This document shows positions 53,948 to 64,000 of a stretch of 64,000 nucleotides of DNA, one piece after another. Made by a program: the position numbers and the translations under genes. The stretch is taken from positions 1-64,000 of the forward strand of contig NZ_JAUYNT010000029.1 in the NCBI RefSeq assembly GCF_030698175.1, written 5' to 3'. A model generated the notes under the pieces. That model was not told the origin of the DNA, searched no databases, and saw only the letters and a program-made list of their open reading frames with translations. The stretch's first letter is position 1, and each line of letters starts with the position of its first letter. The stretch is from Pseudomonas sp. (GTDB lineage: Bacteria; Pseudomonadota; Gammaproteobacteria; Pseudomonadales; Pseudomonadaceae).

Positions 53948-54409
53948 TTAGTGGCCCGCGTGTGGGTCGGGTTCGGCGGTCTCAATCAGCACTTCGACCT
54001 CAACCTTGCCGGCTTTTTCAAACAGCAACGTAAGCGGGAAGCGCTCGCCAGCGACTAATGGCTTTTGCAGGCCAAACAACATTAGGTGCGTGCCGCCGGG
54101 TGCCAGTTTAGTGTCGCCCCCCGCGGGAATTCCCACCGAGTCGAGCTTCTGCATTTTCATCACTTCACCAAGTTGCAGCATGGTGTGGATCTCGGTCTTA
54201 GTCGCACGCGGTGTTTGTGCGCCGAGCAGACGATCCACAGTTTTGCCTTGGTTATGCACGTCAAGGTAAGCCGCACCAGTTACGGCATTCGGTGGCAAGG
54301 CTCGCGACCAAGGATGCGCGATCTGTAACTCGCCAGCGCTGTAGTCGTGAGCAAAGCTGCTGCTGCATGCAAACGCCAAAAGCGAATAACCGAATAACCG
54401 AATAAGCAT
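53948..54409 (-). CDS. PCu(A)C copper chaperone
   Basis: 153 residues with a signal peptide (MLIRLFGYSLLAFACSSSFAH). Family text: AHPWSRALPPNAVTGAAYLDVHNQG, TEIHTMLQLGEVMKMQKLDSVGIPAGG and LAPGGTHLMLFGLQKPL, containing the His/Met copper ligands (H..M, M, H-L-M). It delivers Cu(I) to the CuA site of cytochrome oxidase in the periplasm. A His-rich tail (DPHAGH) may add a second copper site. Five bases upstream of the phosphatase-like gene. Confidence 0.9.
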   Translation of the reverse strand: MLIRLFGYSLLAFACSSSFAHDYSAGELQIAHPWSRALPPNAVTGAAYLDVHNQGKTVDRLLGAQTPRATKTEIHTMLQLGEVMKMQKLDSVGIPAGGDTKLAPGGTHLMLFGLQKPLVAGERFPLTLLFEKAGKVEVEVLIETAEPDPHAGH

Positions 54410-54512
54410 GTTTACTCCAGTGGCAACGCGGGTGATGGGGGAACCTTAGCATGGCCAAAAGGTTGATGCTAAGGAGTTGCAGTGGCTGTTAGAGGGCTCA
54501 TCCATGACATTG

Positions 54513-54540
54513 ATTTAACATAATATACATTATGCGAAGT
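54513..54540 (-). other. dif site (XerCD chromosome-dimer resolution), canonical
   Basis: On the minus strand the 28 bases are XerC arm ACTTCGCATAA, centre TGTATA, and XerD arm TTATGTTAAAT. The arms and centre match the gammaproteobacterial dif consensus (E. coli: arm GGTGCGCATAA, same centre and XerD arm; Pseudomonas is near-identical to this one). XerC and XerD would act here with FtsK to resolve chromosome dimers in the terminus. All genes to the right of it in this window lie on the minus strand, as expected for a fork arriving from that side. Confidence 0.88.
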
Positions 54541-54596
54541 TATTGACGCCCAACTGAACGCGCTTTTACGCGCTGCGTAATTTCAAGCCCTCGGAC

Positions 54597-54624
54597 ACTT
54601 CGCATAATGTACGTTATGACAAAT
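54597..54624 (+). other. Second, degenerate dif-like site in inverted orientation
   Basis: XerC arm ACTTCGCATAA (perfect), centre TGTACG, XerD arm TTATGACAAAT (two changes from TTATGTTAAAT). It faces the first site with XerC arms inward, 56 bases apart. Such extra sites arise from integration of dif-using mobile elements or phages; nothing of that kind is now present between them. Confidence 0.75.
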
Positions 54625-54638
54625 TGCTCGCTGTTTGC

Positions 54639-56144
54639 CTATGGTCGCGAGCCTTGCCTCTTGCGCTGATCCTGCTGCTGGTGTGTCTCAAGCTGGCTGC
54701 TTCGCCAACCACCACCCAGTGCAGCGATCAGCTGCACGCTGGCAGTCAGACGGTTGCCGAGTAATGTCAGGGCCGTGCGTTCGTTGCCCAGGGTGCTGGT
54801 TTGCACGCTGACCACGCTGTTGTAATCGATGGTGCCGGCTTGATATTGGTTGCTCAGCAGTTGCAGCGATTCGCGGGCTGAGTTGACGGCGTGTTGCTGA
54901 ACCTGGGCTTCTTGCGCTAAGACTTGCAGCTGTCCCAGGGCGTCTTCGACTTCGCGAAAGCTGTCGAGCACGGTTTGTCGGTACTGGGCGACGGTCTGCT
55001 GATAGCCGGCCTCGGCGCTTTCGACTTGGGCGCTGCGGGCGCCGCCGTCGAACAGGGTCAGTGCCAGTTGCGGGCCAATCGACCAGACCCGGTTCGGCAC
55101 GCTGATCCAGTCGGCATAGCTGCTGTTGTTGTAGCCACCGCTGGCAGACAGGCTCAGGTCTGGATACCAGGCGGCTTCGGCGACGCCAATCTCGGCGTTG
55201 GCGGCGATCATTTTGCGCTCGGCGCTGGCGATATCCGGGCGACGTTCCAGTAACTGTGACGGCAAGCCCAGCGGAATATCCGGCAGGCTTGGCAGCTCTT
55301 TACGGGCGGCAATGCTGAACTCGCTGGGCGCCACGCCAACCAATACGGCGATGGCGTTTTCGAACTGGGCACGCTGCCATTGCAGGTCGATGGCTTGCGC
55401 TTGGGTGCTGTACAGCTGGGTGCGCGCCTGGCTGACATCGGACTTGGCGACGATACCTGCCTGGTACTGATTTTCGCTCAACTTCAACGCTCGGGCGTAA
55501 GCGGCGACCGTGGCATCCAGTAGCCGGTTTTGCTCATCCAGCACACGCAATTGCAGATAACTTTGCGCCAGCTCTGACTGCAGGCTCAGCTGCAGGGCGG
55601 CTAAATCGGCGGCGCTGGCTTGAAAGCTGGCATCGCTGGACTCCAGGCTGCGGCGCAGTTTGCCCCAGACATCCAACTCCCAGGCGGCGTCCAGGCTCAG
55701 GTCATAGCTTTTCGAAACGCGCGCGGCATTGGCTCCGCTGACGTTGATGCCATCGCTGGTGCTCGGGGTGCTGTTCCCTCCTCCCTGCCCCGCACGCTTA
55801 ACCCCGGCGCTGCCGGACAGGGTTGGATAGAAGCCGGCGCGGGCTTTGCCCACCAGTGCCCGGGCTTGCTCATATTGGGCTTGGGCCGCCGCCAGGTTTT
55901 GGTTGGAGAGATTCAGCCGGCCAATCAACTGATTTAACTCGGCATCGCCATACAACTGCCACCAGGCGCCGCGCAGCACAGCGTCGGCCGGTGCGGCGGT
56001 TTTCCAGCCGGCGGCCTGTTTAAACTGCGTCGATTGCGCGGATTCTGGCCGTTGATAGTCCGGCCCGACCGCACAGCCGCCGAGCAATAACACGGCAAGC
56101 GCCAAACGAGCCATGTGCAGGCGGCGCAGCGGATACGGGTTCAT
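54639..56144 (-). CDS. opmB: RND efflux outer-membrane lipoprotein (NodT/OprM family)
   Basis: 501 residues from the ATG at 56144-56142, which has GGAGA eight bases upstream. Lipobox LLLGGC24-AVGPDYQRPE. Family blocks: WWQLYGDAELNQLI, NLAAAQAQYEQARA, LLERRPDIASAERKMIAANAEIGVAEAAWYPDLSLSA, and SNQYQAGTIDYNSVV. Forms the outer-membrane tunnel for the muxA-muxB-muxC pump; gene order matches muxABC-opmB of P. aeruginosa. 127 bases separate it from muxC, part of which is a duplicated muxC end. Confidence 0.85.
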   Translation of the reverse strand: MNPYPLRRLHMARLALAVLLLGGCAVGPDYQRPESAQSTQFKQAAGWKTAAPADAVLRGAWWQLYGDAELNQLIGRLNLSNQNLAAAQAQYEQARALVGKARAGFYPTLSGSAGVKRAGQGGGNSTPSTSDGINVSGANAARVSKSYDLSLDAAWELDVWGKLRRSLESSDASFQASAADLAALQLSLQSELAQSYLQLRVLDEQNRLLDATVAAYARALKLSENQYQAGIVAKSDVSQARTQLYSTQAQAIDLQWQRAQFENAIAVLVGVAPSEFSIAARKELPSLPDIPLGLPSQLLERRPDIASAERKMIAANAEIGVAEAAWYPDLSLSASGGYNNSSYADWISVPNRVWSIGPQLALTLFDGGARSAQVESAEAGYQQTVAQYRQTVLDSFREVEDALGQLQVLAQEAQVQQHAVNSARESLQLLSNQYQAGTIDYNSVVSVQTSTLGNERTALTLLGNRLTASVQLIAALGGGWRSSQLETHQQQDQRKRQGSRP

Positions 56145-56152
56145 AGCTGATT

Positions 56153-56369
56153 CTCCAACGGCAACGGCCTGGCGCGACCATGCCAGCGGCGCAAGGCCCA
56201 ATGCCTGCGGCGGTCGTGGATGTTAAGGAGTAGGTAAACCTTCGGCGTGGCAAGGCACAGACTCTGCATAGTTATGGCAGCTCCAGCGGCAATGGTTTGG
56301 CGCGGCCATGCCAGCGGCGTAAGGCCCAATGCCTGAGGCGGTCGAGATAGAGGTAAACCACCGGCGTGG
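56153..56369. repeat. Imperfect direct duplication of the muxC 3' end
   Basis: 56153-56250 (intergenic) and 56281-56369 (last ~30 codons of muxC) are clearly the same sequence with scattered differences and a small length change. The intergenic copy still reads [19 protein letters not shown] against [20 protein letters not shown] in muxC. It is a relic of a tandem duplication. Confidence 0.8.
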
Positions 56370-59300
56370 TGTACAGGGTCAGCAGTTGGCTGCCGATCAG
56401 GCCACCGACGATGGTGATGCCCAGTGGCCGGCGCAGTTCGGCGTCGCCGTCGGTGCCAAACAGCAAGGGCAAGGCGCCGAGCAGCGCGGCCAGGCTGGTC
56501 ATCATGATGGGGCGAAAGCGCTTCACGCAGGCCTCCAGAATCGCCTCGCGCGGGCTCATGCCCAGGCGCCGCTCGGCATCCAGGGCAAAGTCGATCATCA
56601 GGATGGCGTTTTTCTTGACGATGCCGATCAACAAGATGATGCCAATCAACGCAATCAGCGACAGCTCGGTGCGGCACAGCAGCAAGGCCAGCAAGGCGCC
56701 AACCCCGGCCGACGGCAAGGTGGAGATGATGGTCAGCGGGTGCACATAGCTCTCATAGAGCATGCCCAGCACTATATACACCGCCAGCAAGGCGGCCAGA
56801 ATCATCACCGGCATATCGCTTTGAGTGTCTTGGGCAGCCCCTGCGGTGCCGGCAAAACTGGCTTGCACGGCAACCGGCAGATGCAGCGGCTGCAAGGCCT
56901 TGAGGATGGCGGCCTGAGCGGTTTCCAGCGGTATGTCGGTGGCCAGATTAAAGCTGAAAGTGGTGGCGGCAAACTGGCCCAGGTGATTGACCGCCAGCGG
57001 CGCGTTACTCGGCTCAATCCGAGCAAAGGTCGAGACCGGCACCCGCGCGCCGTCGCTGCTGATTACATACACCTGCTCAAGAATATCCGGGCTGCTTTGG
57101 TAGGCCTGGCCGACTTCCATCACCACCCGGTATTGATTCAGCGGGTTGTAGATGGTCGAGACCTGGCGCTGGCCAAAGGAGTTATTCAGCAGCGCGCTGA
57201 TCATCTCGATGTCGACGCCATAGCGGGCGGCGGTAGTGCGATCAATCACCAGGCGGGTTTGCAGGCCTTTGTTTTGCTCATCGCCGCTGACATCGACCAA
57301 CTCTGGCAGCTGGCGCATGGCCGCTTCGACTCGCGGGGTGGCGGCACGCAGCTGGTCAAGGTCATCACTTTTCAGGCTGAACTGGTACTGCGCATTACCC
57401 TCGCGACCGCCGATGCGCAGGTCTTGCCCTGGGTTCAAATACAGAGTCGCCCCCGCTACCTTGGCCAATTCTTTACGCAAGCGGCTGGCCACCACTGGCA
57501 TGGGTTCGCGTTGGTCGATGGGTTTCAGGGTGATAAAGAACGAGCCGGTGTTGGCGCCGCCGCCACCCGAGCCGCGCCCGCCGCCGCCACTGAAACCGGC
57601 CACGTTAGCCACCGCCGGATCGGCGGCCAGAATCTGCCGAAACTGCCCGAGTTTTTCTTGCAGGGCCTGAAACGAAATACTCTGATCGGCCACCGCCTGG
57701 CCGCGTAAACGACCGCTGTCCTGCTGGGGAAACAGGGTCTTGGGCACTATGGCGAACAGGTAAAAATTCAACACTATGGTCGATAGCAAAATCACCAGCA
57801 TCAACCGCGAATGGTCCAGCGCCCACACGAGGCTCGCGCGATAGTGCTGCGCCAGTTGCGCAAACAGCCGGGCAAAACGCCCCTCGCTTTGCACCTCGGC
57901 CGCCGCTGGCTCGCTCTGCAGCACTTTGCCCTGCAGCAGTTTGGCGCAGAGCATCGGCGTCAGGGTCAGCGACACCAGCAGGGAGATCAGCACCGCCGCC
58001 GACAGGGTCACGGCAAATTCGCGAAACAACCGGCCGGGAATGCCGCCCATCAACAGCAACGGAATAAACACCGCCACCAGCGACAGGCTCATCGACAACA
58101 CGGTAAAGCCCACTTCACTGGCGCCCTTGAGCGCTGCCGCCAGTGGAGACTCGCCCTCCTCGATGCGCCGGGCAATGTTTTCCAGCATGACGATGGCATC
58201 GTCCACCACAAAGCCGGTGGCAATAATCAGCGCCATCAACGACAGGTTGTTCAGGCTGAAATTGCACAGGTACATGACCACGAAGGTGCCAATCAGCGAG
58301 ACCGGCACCGCCACGCTGGGGATCAAGGTGGCGCGGGCATTACGCAAAAAGGCGAAGACCACCAAAATGACCAAGGCCACCGAGACCATCAGGGTGAACT
58401 CGGCCTCGTGCAGGGAGGCGCGGATATTCGGGCTGCGATCATCCATGACCTTGAGTTTGACCGCCGGCCCGAGGGTCTCGCGCAGCGCCGGCAACAAGGC
58501 ATGAATGGCATCGGTGGCGGCGATGATATTGGCCGCCGGCTGGCGGGTAATAATCAGCAAGACTGCCGGCAAGCCGCCGGAAAACCCGGCGTTGCGCACG
58601 TTCTCCACCGAGTCGCTGACCTCGGCCACATCGCCCAACCGCAGCACCTGGCCGCCATTCAAGCTGTTGTGGCGAATGATCAGCGGGATAAATTCGGCGG
58701 CGCTGCGCAGCTGATCATTGCCATCGATTTGCCAGTGCTGGCTGCCCTGCTCCACCGCGCCCTTGGGGCCGTCGCTGTTGGCATCGCTGATGGCTTGGCG
58801 CACGTCATCCAACGCCAGGCCATGTTGATTGAGGGCATCCGGATTGAGGTCAACCCGCACCGCCGGCAGCGAGCTACCGCCGACGCTGACTTGGCCAACG
58901 CCTTCGGCCTGGGCGATTTTTTGCGCCAACACGGTGGAGGCCAGGTCATACAGCTGGCCGCGACTCAAAGTATCGGAGGTCAGCGACAGAATCATGATCG
59001 GCATGTCGGCCGGGTTGGCCTTGCGGTAACTGGGGTTACGCGGCATGCCGGTCGGCAGCAGGCTCATGGCGGTATTGATGGCGGCCTGCACCTCGCGGGC
59101 GGCGCCGTCGATATTGCGCTCTAGGTCAAACTGCAGCACCACCTGGGTGTTGCCCAGGGTGCTCGACGAGGTCATCTCGACTATCCCAGAGATCCGTCCC
59201 AGCGCCCGCTCCAAGGGTGTGGCCACGGAGCTGGCCATGGTCTCGGGGCTGGCGCCGGGCATGGCGGCGTTGACCACTATGTAGGGGAAGTCGACCTGCG

Positions 59301-59412
59301 GCAGCGGCGCTACGGGGAGCAAACTAAACGACAAACCGCCCGCCAGCAGCAGCGCCACAGTCAGCAGCAAGGTGGCGACCGGGCGCCGGATAAACACCGT
59401 GGAAAAGCTCAT
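56272..59412 (-). CDS. muxC: RND multidrug efflux transporter, MdtC/MuxC type
   Basis: 1046 residues, typical RND length. The N-terminus [45 protein letters not shown] and later [44 protein letters not shown] (central helix with the proton-relay Asp residues) are standard. Twelve membrane helices and two large periplasmic loops. In MdtABC/MuxABC pumps two different RND subunits form a mixed trimer. MuxABC-OpmB is reported to export novobiocin, aztreonam, macrolides and tetracycline. A repeat-containing gap separates it from muxB. Confidence 0.92.
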   Translation of the reverse strand: MSFSTVFIRRPVATLLLTVALLLAGGLSFSLLPVAPLPQVDFPYIVVNAAMPGASPETMASSVATPLERALGRISGIVEMTSSSTLGNTQVVLQFDLERNIDGAAREVQAAINTAMSLLPTGMPRNPSYRKANPADMPIMILSLTSDTLSRGQLYDLASTVLAQKIAQAEGVGQVSVGGSSLPAVRVDLNPDALNQHGLALDDVRQAISDANSDGPKGAVEQGSQHWQIDGNDQLRSAAEFIPLIIRHNSLNGGQVLRLGDVAEVSDSVENVRNAGFSGGLPAVLLIITRQPAANIIAATDAIHALLPALRETLGPAVKLKVMDDRSPNIRASLHEAEFTLMVSVALVILVVFAFLRNARATLIPSVAVPVSLIGTFVVMYLCNFSLNNLSLMALIIATGFVVDDAIVMLENIARRIEEGESPLAAALKGASEVGFTVLSMSLSLVAVFIPLLLMGGIPGRLFREFAVTLSAAVLISLLVSLTLTPMLCAKLLQGKVLQSEPAAAEVQSEGRFARLFAQLAQHYRASLVWALDHSRLMLVILLSTIVLNFYLFAIVPKTLFPQQDSGRLRGQAVADQSISFQALQEKLGQFRQILAADPAVANVAGFSGGGGRGSGGGGANTGSFFITLKPIDQREPMPVVASRLRKELAKVAGATLYLNPGQDLRIGGREGNAQYQFSLKSDDLDQLRAATPRVEAAMRQLPELVDVSGDEQNKGLQTRLVIDRTTAARYGVDIEMISALLNNSFGQRQVSTIYNPLNQYRVVMEVGQAYQSSPDILEQVYVISSDGARVPVSTFARIEPSNAPLAVNHLGQFAATTFSFNLATDIPLETAQAAILKALQPLHLPVAVQASFAGTAGAAQDTQSDMPVMILAALLAVYIVLGMLYESYVHPLTIISTLPSAGVGALLALLLCRTELSLIALIGIILLIGIVKKNAILMIDFALDAERRLGMSPREAILEACVKRFRPIMMTSLAALLGALPLLFGTDGDAELRRPLGITIVGGLIGSQLLTLYTTPVVYLYLDRLRHWALRRWHGRAKPLPLELP

Positions 59413-59443
59413 GGCGCTCCGTCCACCGCTATCGCATTACCCC

Positions 59444-59541
59444 CGTAGGGTGGGTTAGCCGCGAAGCGGCGTAACCCATCATGCCGCGCGCTGGGGTGCG
59501 CGATGCAGTGATGGGTATCGCTGCGCTCAACCCATCCTACG
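59444..59541. repeat. REP/BIME-like intergenic palindromic repeat
   Basis: GTAGGGTGGGTT (59445-59456) and AACCCATCCTAC (59529-59540) form the outer arms with one mismatch; inner hairpins include AGCCGCGAAGCGGCGT. This kind of GTAGGGTGGGTTA-type repeat is common between Pseudomonas genes. It sits in the muxB-muxC gap and could stall RNA decay or transcription. Confidence 0.6.
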
Positions 59542-59563
59542 AGGCGCCATCCTACCGGGCCGC

Positions 59564-62500
59564 TCACGCTTGCACCTGCGCCGCATCAGGCTGGCTAAAG
59601 CGCCGCGCCAAACGGTCGAAGGCCAGGTAAATCACCGGGGTGGTAAACAGCGTCAGCAGCTGACTGAGCAGCAAGCCGCCGACCAGGGTAATCCCCAGCG
59701 GTTGACGCAATTCGGCGCCGGAACCAGTGGCCAGCATTAGCGGCAAAGCGCCGAGCAAGGCCGCCATAGTGGTCATCAAAATCGGCCGAAAACGCAGCAA
59801 ACAGGCCTGGTAAATCGCCTCCTGCGGGCTTTTGCCGGCGTTACGTTCGGCCTCTAGGGCAAAATCGATGATCAAGATGGCGTTTTTCTTGACGATGCCG
59901 ATCAGCAAGATGATGCCAATAATCGCCACCATGCCCAGCTCCTCGCCGGCCAGCATTAACGCCAGCAACGCACCAACACCGGCCGACGGCAAGGTGGAGA
60001 GAATGGTGATGGGGTGAATAAAACTCTCGTAGAGAATCCCCAGCACTATGTACATGGTCACAATCGCCGCCAGAATCAGCAGCAAGGTGTTGCCCAAAGA
60101 GGCCTCAAAGGCCAGGGCGGCGCCGCGAAAACGGCTGTTGGTGCTTGGCGGCAATTGCAGCTCGGCCTGCACCCCACGAATCGCCGCGACCGCAGCCCCC
60201 AGCGAGGTGTCCGGCGCCAGGTTGAACGACAGGGTGGCGGCCGGGAACTGGTCGCTGTGATTGATCGCCAGCAGGGTCGAACGCTGCTCGGCCTTGGCCA
60301 AACTGGACAAGCGCACCTGGGTGCCGTCGCTGCTAGGCACATAGAGTTGCTCCAGCGCCTGCGGCCCTAATTGGAAGGGCGCGGCCACTTCCAGTACCAC
60401 CCGGTATTGGCTGGACTGGGTAAAGATGGTCGAAATCAGCCGCTGACCAAAGGCGTTGTACAGCGCGTTATCGATTGAGGCCAAGCTCACCCCCAAGCGT
60501 GCGGCCTGATCGCGGTCGATCTGCAAATAGGCTTGCAGGCCTTGATCCTGCAAGTCGCTGGCAACATCGGCCAGCTCCGGCAATTGCTGCAAACGCTCAA
60601 CCAGTTTCGGCACCCAGTAGCGCAAATTCTCTTGATTGGGGTCTTCCAGGCTGAACTGGTATTGGGTGCGCGTAATGCGGTCTTCGATGCTCAAATCCTG
60701 CACTGGCTGCAGGTACAGCTTGGTCCCCGGCAGCTGCGCCAGTTGCGGCTGCAAGCGACGGATCACCTGTTGCACGCTGACATCGCGCTCAGCAAAGGGC
60801 TTGAGGTTGATCAGCAAACGGCCGGTATTCAAGGTGGCGTTGCTGCCGTCCACGCCGATATAGGACGACAAACTGGCCACCGCCGGATCGCGCAAAATCA
60901 GCTCAGCCAATTGTTGTTGGCGCACCGCCATGGCCTGAAACGACACCGACTGCGGCCCCTCGCTGATGCCCTGAATCACCCCGGTGTCTTGCTCGGGGAA
61001 AAACCCTTTAGGGCTGAGCATATAGAGCAGCACGGTCAAGCCCAGGGTGCCGACAGCCACCACTAAGGTCAGGGTTTGATGGCGCAGCACCACCTGCAAG
61101 GCTCGCGCGTAGTGGTCGATCATCCGCTCGATAAACTGCCCGCTGGCGCGGGCAAAACGGCCCTGCTCGGCCTCGGGTTTGTGCCGTAGCAACTTGGCGC
61201 AGAGCATTGGCGTCAGGGTTAAGGAAACCACCGCCGAGATCAAAATCGCCACCGCCAGGGTGATGGCAAATTCGCGAAACAGCCGCCCCGCCACATCGCT
61301 CATAAATAGCAGCGGAATCAACACGGCGATCAGCGACAAGGTCAGGGAAATAATGGTGAAGCCAATCTGCCGCGAGCCTTTCAGCGCGGCGGTCAGGGGC
61401 GAGTCACCCTCCTCCAGGTAACGGCTGATGTTCTCCAGCATGACGATGGCGTCATCGACCACAAAACCGGTGGCAATGGTCAGGGCCATCAGCGTCAGGT
61501 TGTTGATGGAAAACCCAGCCAGGTACATCACCCCGAAGGTGCCAATCAGCGACAGCGGCACCGCTAAGCTGGGGATCAAGGTGGCCGAGGCATTGCGTAA
61601 AAACAAGAAGCAGACCATCACCACCAGGGCAATCGACAGCATCAGCTCGAATTTCACACTGGCAATTGCCGCGCTGATGCTGGTGGTGCGATCGGTCAGC
61701 ACCTGCACCTCCACGGTGGCCGGCAGGCTTGCCTGCAATTGCGGCAGCAAGGCATTGATGCGCTCGACCACGGCCAGCACATTGGCGCCGGGCTGACGTT
61801 GGATATTTAAAATCACCGCTGGGGTCAGATTGGCCCAGGCGGCCAGGCGCAGGTTCTCGGCATCGTTGTCGACGCTGGCCACATCTTGCAGGCGCACGGG
61901 GGCGGCGTTTTTGTAGGCGATCACCAGCTGGCGATAGTCTTCGGGTTTCTCCAGCTGGTCATTGGCGTCCAGGCTGGAGGCGCGGTTGGGGCCGTCGAAG
62001 CTGCCTTTGGGGCCATTCAGGTTGTTGCGGGTGACGGCGCTGCGCAGGTCTTCCAGGCTCAGGCCGTAAGACGCCAAGGCATTCGGGTTAGCGCGGATGC
62101 GTACCGCCGGGCGCTGACCGCCGCCAATACTGACCAGGCCGACGCCGGATATTTGCGATATTTTCTGCGCCAGGCGGGTGTCCACCAGGTCCTGAATCTG
62201 CGCCAGCGGCAGGCTGTCGGAGACGATTGCCAGGCTCATGATGGGTGCATCGGCCGGGTTAACCTTGCTGAACACCGGTGGAGTCGGCAGGTCTTTCGGT
62301 AGCAGGCTGGCGGCCACGTTAATCGCCGCCTGCACGTCTTGCTCGGCCACATCCAGATTGGTCGCCAGGCTAAAACGCAGGGTCAGCAGCGAGGCGCCAC
62401 CGGAGCTGCTGGAGCTCATTTCAGTTAAGCCGGCGATCTGCCCAAACTGGCTTTCCAGCGGCGCGGTGACCGTCGAGGTGATGATTTCCGGGCTGGCGCC

Positions 62501-62656
62501 GGGATACAGGGTGACCACCTGAATGGTTGGGTAGTCGACCTCGGGCAAGGCCGCCACCGGCAAAATCCGGTAGGCAATCAAACCCGCCAGCAGAATGGCC
62601 ACCATCAATAAAGTGGTGGCCACCGGCCGTAAGATAAACAGCCGTGACGGGTTCAT
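59564..62656 (-). CDS. muxB: RND multidrug efflux transporter, MdtB/MuxB type
   Basis: 1030 residues. N-terminus [47 protein letters not shown]; conserved [63 protein letters not shown] and [21 protein letters not shown]. The MNPSR start and S-S-S-S-G-G stretch fit the MdtB/MuxB branch. Its ATG overlaps the muxA stop by four bases (ATGA), so the two are translationally coupled. Expected to form a B2C trimer with the next gene product. Confidence 0.92.
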   Translation of the reverse strand: MNPSRLFILRPVATTLLMVAILLAGLIAYRILPVAALPEVDYPTIQVVTLYPGASPEIITSTVTAPLESQFGQIAGLTEMSSSSSGGASLLTLRFSLATNLDVAEQDVQAAINVAASLLPKDLPTPPVFSKVNPADAPIMSLAIVSDSLPLAQIQDLVDTRLAQKISQISGVGLVSIGGGQRPAVRIRANPNALASYGLSLEDLRSAVTRNNLNGPKGSFDGPNRASSLDANDQLEKPEDYRQLVIAYKNAAPVRLQDVASVDNDAENLRLAAWANLTPAVILNIQRQPGANVLAVVERINALLPQLQASLPATVEVQVLTDRTTSISAAIASVKFELMLSIALVVMVCFLFLRNASATLIPSLAVPLSLIGTFGVMYLAGFSINNLTLMALTIATGFVVDDAIVMLENISRYLEEGDSPLTAALKGSRQIGFTIISLTLSLIAVLIPLLFMSDVAGRLFREFAITLAVAILISAVVSLTLTPMLCAKLLRHKPEAEQGRFARASGQFIERMIDHYARALQVVLRHQTLTLVVAVGTLGLTVLLYMLSPKGFFPEQDTGVIQGISEGPQSVSFQAMAVRQQQLAELILRDPAVASLSSYIGVDGSNATLNTGRLLINLKPFAERDVSVQQVIRRLQPQLAQLPGTKLYLQPVQDLSIEDRITRTQYQFSLEDPNQENLRYWVPKLVERLQQLPELADVASDLQDQGLQAYLQIDRDQAARLGVSLASIDNALYNAFGQRLISTIFTQSSQYRVVLEVAAPFQLGPQALEQLYVPSSDGTQVRLSSLAKAEQRSTLLAINHSDQFPAATLSFNLAPDTSLGAAVAAIRGVQAELQLPPSTNSRFRGAALAFEASLGNTLLLILAAIVTMYIVLGILYESFIHPITILSTLPSAGVGALLALMLAGEELGMVAIIGIILLIGIVKKNAILIIDFALEAERNAGKSPQEAIYQACLLRFRPILMTTMAALLGALPLMLATGSGAELRQPLGITLVGGLLLSQLLTLFTTPVIYLAFDRLARRFSQPDAAQVQA

Positions 62657-63855
62657 GGTTTAGTGGCAGTGGGGAGTTGGGAGTGGGCAGTAGGGGCTGG
62701 GGATGCGACCTTGACCTGCATATCTTCGCGCAAACGGTCGACGCCTTCGGTTACCACCCGCTCACCAAAGCTCAGGCCGCTGAGCACTTGTAACTGTTCA
62801 CCACTGGTGGCGCCGGCGCTGATATTGCGCAGGTGCACCTTGTCGCTGTCATCCAGCACATAGACGAAACTGCCCTGGGTGCCGCGCTGCACCGCGTTCG
62901 CCGGTATCACTAGGGCATCGTGCAGGGTTTGCGCCAGCAAGCGCACATTGACGAACTGATTGGGAAACAGCGCTTTATCGCCGTTATCGAAACGCGCCTT
63001 GAGTTTCAGGGTGCCGGTGCTGATGTCGATCTGGTTGTCGAGGGTGGCCAGCACGCCCTCGGCCAATTGCAGGCTTTGGTTACGATCCAGGGCCACCGCC
63101 GGCAAGGGCTTGCCAGTGGCCATTTGCTGGCGAATCAACGGCAGCTGCTGCTCGGGCAGGCTAAACACCACTGCGATGGGTTTAACCTGGGTAATCACCA
63201 CTATGCCGGTGGTATCGCCGGTGCTGATCAGGTTGCCGACATCGACTTTACGCAAGCCCAAGCGGCCGCTGATCGGTGCGCGAACCTCGGTGAATTGCAG
63301 GTTGAGCTTGGCCTGATTGACCGCCGCCTGATTGGCTTTGAGGGTACCCTGGTATTGATTGACCAGCGCCAATTGGGTGTCGAGGGTCTGTTTGGCGATG
63401 GAGTCCTGGGCAAACAGTCCGCGGTAGCGTTCTAGGTCGATCTGAGCATTCATCAGCTGCGCCTGATCACGCTGCTGCGCCCCTTCGGCCTGCTCCAGGG
63501 CGACGCGAAAGCTACGTGGATCAATCAGCGCCAACAGGTCGCCGGCCTTGACCTCCTGGCCTTCTTCAAACAGCACCTTGAGCAACTCGCCATCGACCCG
63601 GCTGCGCACTATCACGGTGTTATAGGCCGTCACCGTGCCCAAACCATTGAAGTACACCGGCAAGTCGGTGCGTTGCACGGTGGCGGCGCTGACCAAAAAA
63701 TCGCCGCCCACAGCAGCTTTTTTGCCTTCGCGCTCAACGGCGTTGGGCTTGGCCAATTGCTGTACCAATAGCAGCAAGCCAACCAGCACCAAGGCGCTGA
63801 TCAGCCACGGCCGCAGAGTCAGAAATAGGCTGTGTTGCTTCGAGGTCGCGGGCAT
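62653..63855 (-). CDS. muxA: RND periplasmic adaptor, MdtA/MuxA type
   Basis: 400 residues from the ATG at 63855-63853, which puts the membrane anchor [20 protein letters not shown] close to the N-terminus; an earlier TTG at 63912 is less likely. Lipoyl half motifs [33 protein letters not shown] and [27 protein letters not shown], helical hairpin between them, then beta-barrel text [39 protein letters not shown]. Links the RND trimer to OpmB. First gene of the operon. No clear promoter was seen in the remaining 145 bases of the window. Confidence 0.9.
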   Translation of the reverse strand: MPATSKQHSLFLTLRPWLISALVLVGLLLLVQQLAKPNAVEREGKKAAVGGDFLVSAATVQRTDLPVYFNGLGTVTAYNTVIVRSRVDGELLKVLFEEGQEVKAGDLLALIDPRSFRVALEQAEGAQQRDQAQLMNAQIDLERYRGLFAQDSIAKQTLDTQLALVNQYQGTLKANQAAVNQAKLNLQFTEVRAPISGRLGLRKVDVGNLISTGDTTGIVVITQVKPIAVVFSLPEQQLPLIRQQMATGKPLPAVALDRNQSLQLAEGVLATLDNQIDISTGTLKLKARFDNGDKALFPNQFVNVRLLAQTLHDALVIPANAVQRGTQGSFVYVLDDSDKVHLRNISAGATSGEQLQVLSGLSFGERVVTEGVDRLREDMQVKVASPAPTAHSQLPTATKP

Positions 63856-64000
63856 GGGTTTCACAGTGCGGGAATGTGCGCGCAACCTTAGGCATTTAGC
63901 GCCGCGAAGCAAAGCCTCTTTACCGGCTTTTTACTTACCGGGCATTTCAGGCCGGCAACAGCCGCCGACCGCCCCGCTCAGCCGCTGCCAAGCAAGTCAG

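Noticed and set aside
54513..54540. Resemblance to loxP (shared ATAACTTCG and ATAATGTAT text).
   Set aside because: The arms and centre fit the XerCD dif consensus much better, and there is no second symmetrical 13-bp arm as in loxP.
57811..59124. 437-codon plus-strand frame opposite muxC.
   Set aside because: His/Gln/Arg-rich shadow product; the RND gene is unambiguous.

Overview
The window reads as a chromosomal segment of a Pseudomonas-like gammaproteobacterium (Pseudomonadaceae). The evidence is the divergent comF | bioBFHCD block followed by paired long acyl-CoA dehydrogenases, a hut operon with HutC-type TGTATATACA operators, a muxABC-opmB type RND operon and a gammaproteobacterial dif site. 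I saw no rRNA, tRNA or CRISPR array. The first ~315 bases look foreign to the rest: they encode the start of an LptF/LptG-type permease unlike the Pseudomonas one. This is probably a chimeric contig join inside the conserved end of comF.

Layout. 1-1036: permease fragment and comF (minus strand). 1145-5721: biotin operon bioB-bioF-bioH-bioC-bioD, with a BirA-like operator whose right half overlaps a perfect -35 hexamer. 5815-6871: a small protein resembling a miniature flagellar rod subunit, and a SprA-type putative metalloprotease. 7037-12313: two long acyl-CoA dehydrogenases flanking a membrane diguanylate cyclase; the first has a PsrA-type fatty-acid operator. 12406-12930: a stretch with no credible gene. 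12988-39463: the most unusual locus. 39578-48468: histidine utilisation genes hutD | hutI-hutG-(MITE)-hutU-permease-hutH-hutC. 48503-54409: endonuclease I, an IS1182-type insertion sequence, a VOC protein, glutathione reductase, and a three-gene minus-strand cluster (PCuAC copper chaperone, small tyrosine-phosphatase-like protein, membrane protein). 54513-54624: a canonical 28-bp dif site and a second, degenerate dif-like site in inverted orientation. 54639-63855: muxA-muxB-muxC-opmB type multidrug efflux operon.

The unusual locus. A 6419-residue protein (12988-32247) is made almost entirely of about 765 eight-residue units, consensus L-[ST]-T-A-Q-[IV]-x-A. They are organised in a hierarchy: 8 residues, then 40 residues marked by an acidic E-T-A-D octad, then 136 residues in six consecutive 408-bp copies. 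It has no N-terminal signal peptide. It ends in a calcium-loop module and tail typical of type I secretion (T1SS) substrates. Directly downstream lie a SPINDLY-type (GT41) O-GlcNAc-transferase homologue with TPRs and a DUF4422-like putative glycosyltransferase. Convergent to these are the three T1SS genes: ABC exporter, HlyD-type adaptor and TolC-type channel. My inference is a self-contained system in which a giant Ser/Thr-dense solenoid or fibre protein is O-glycosylated in the cytoplasm and then exported by its own T1SS. The parts are seen in the sequence. The glycosylation link and the function (adhesin, surface layer or matrix fibre) are inferred.
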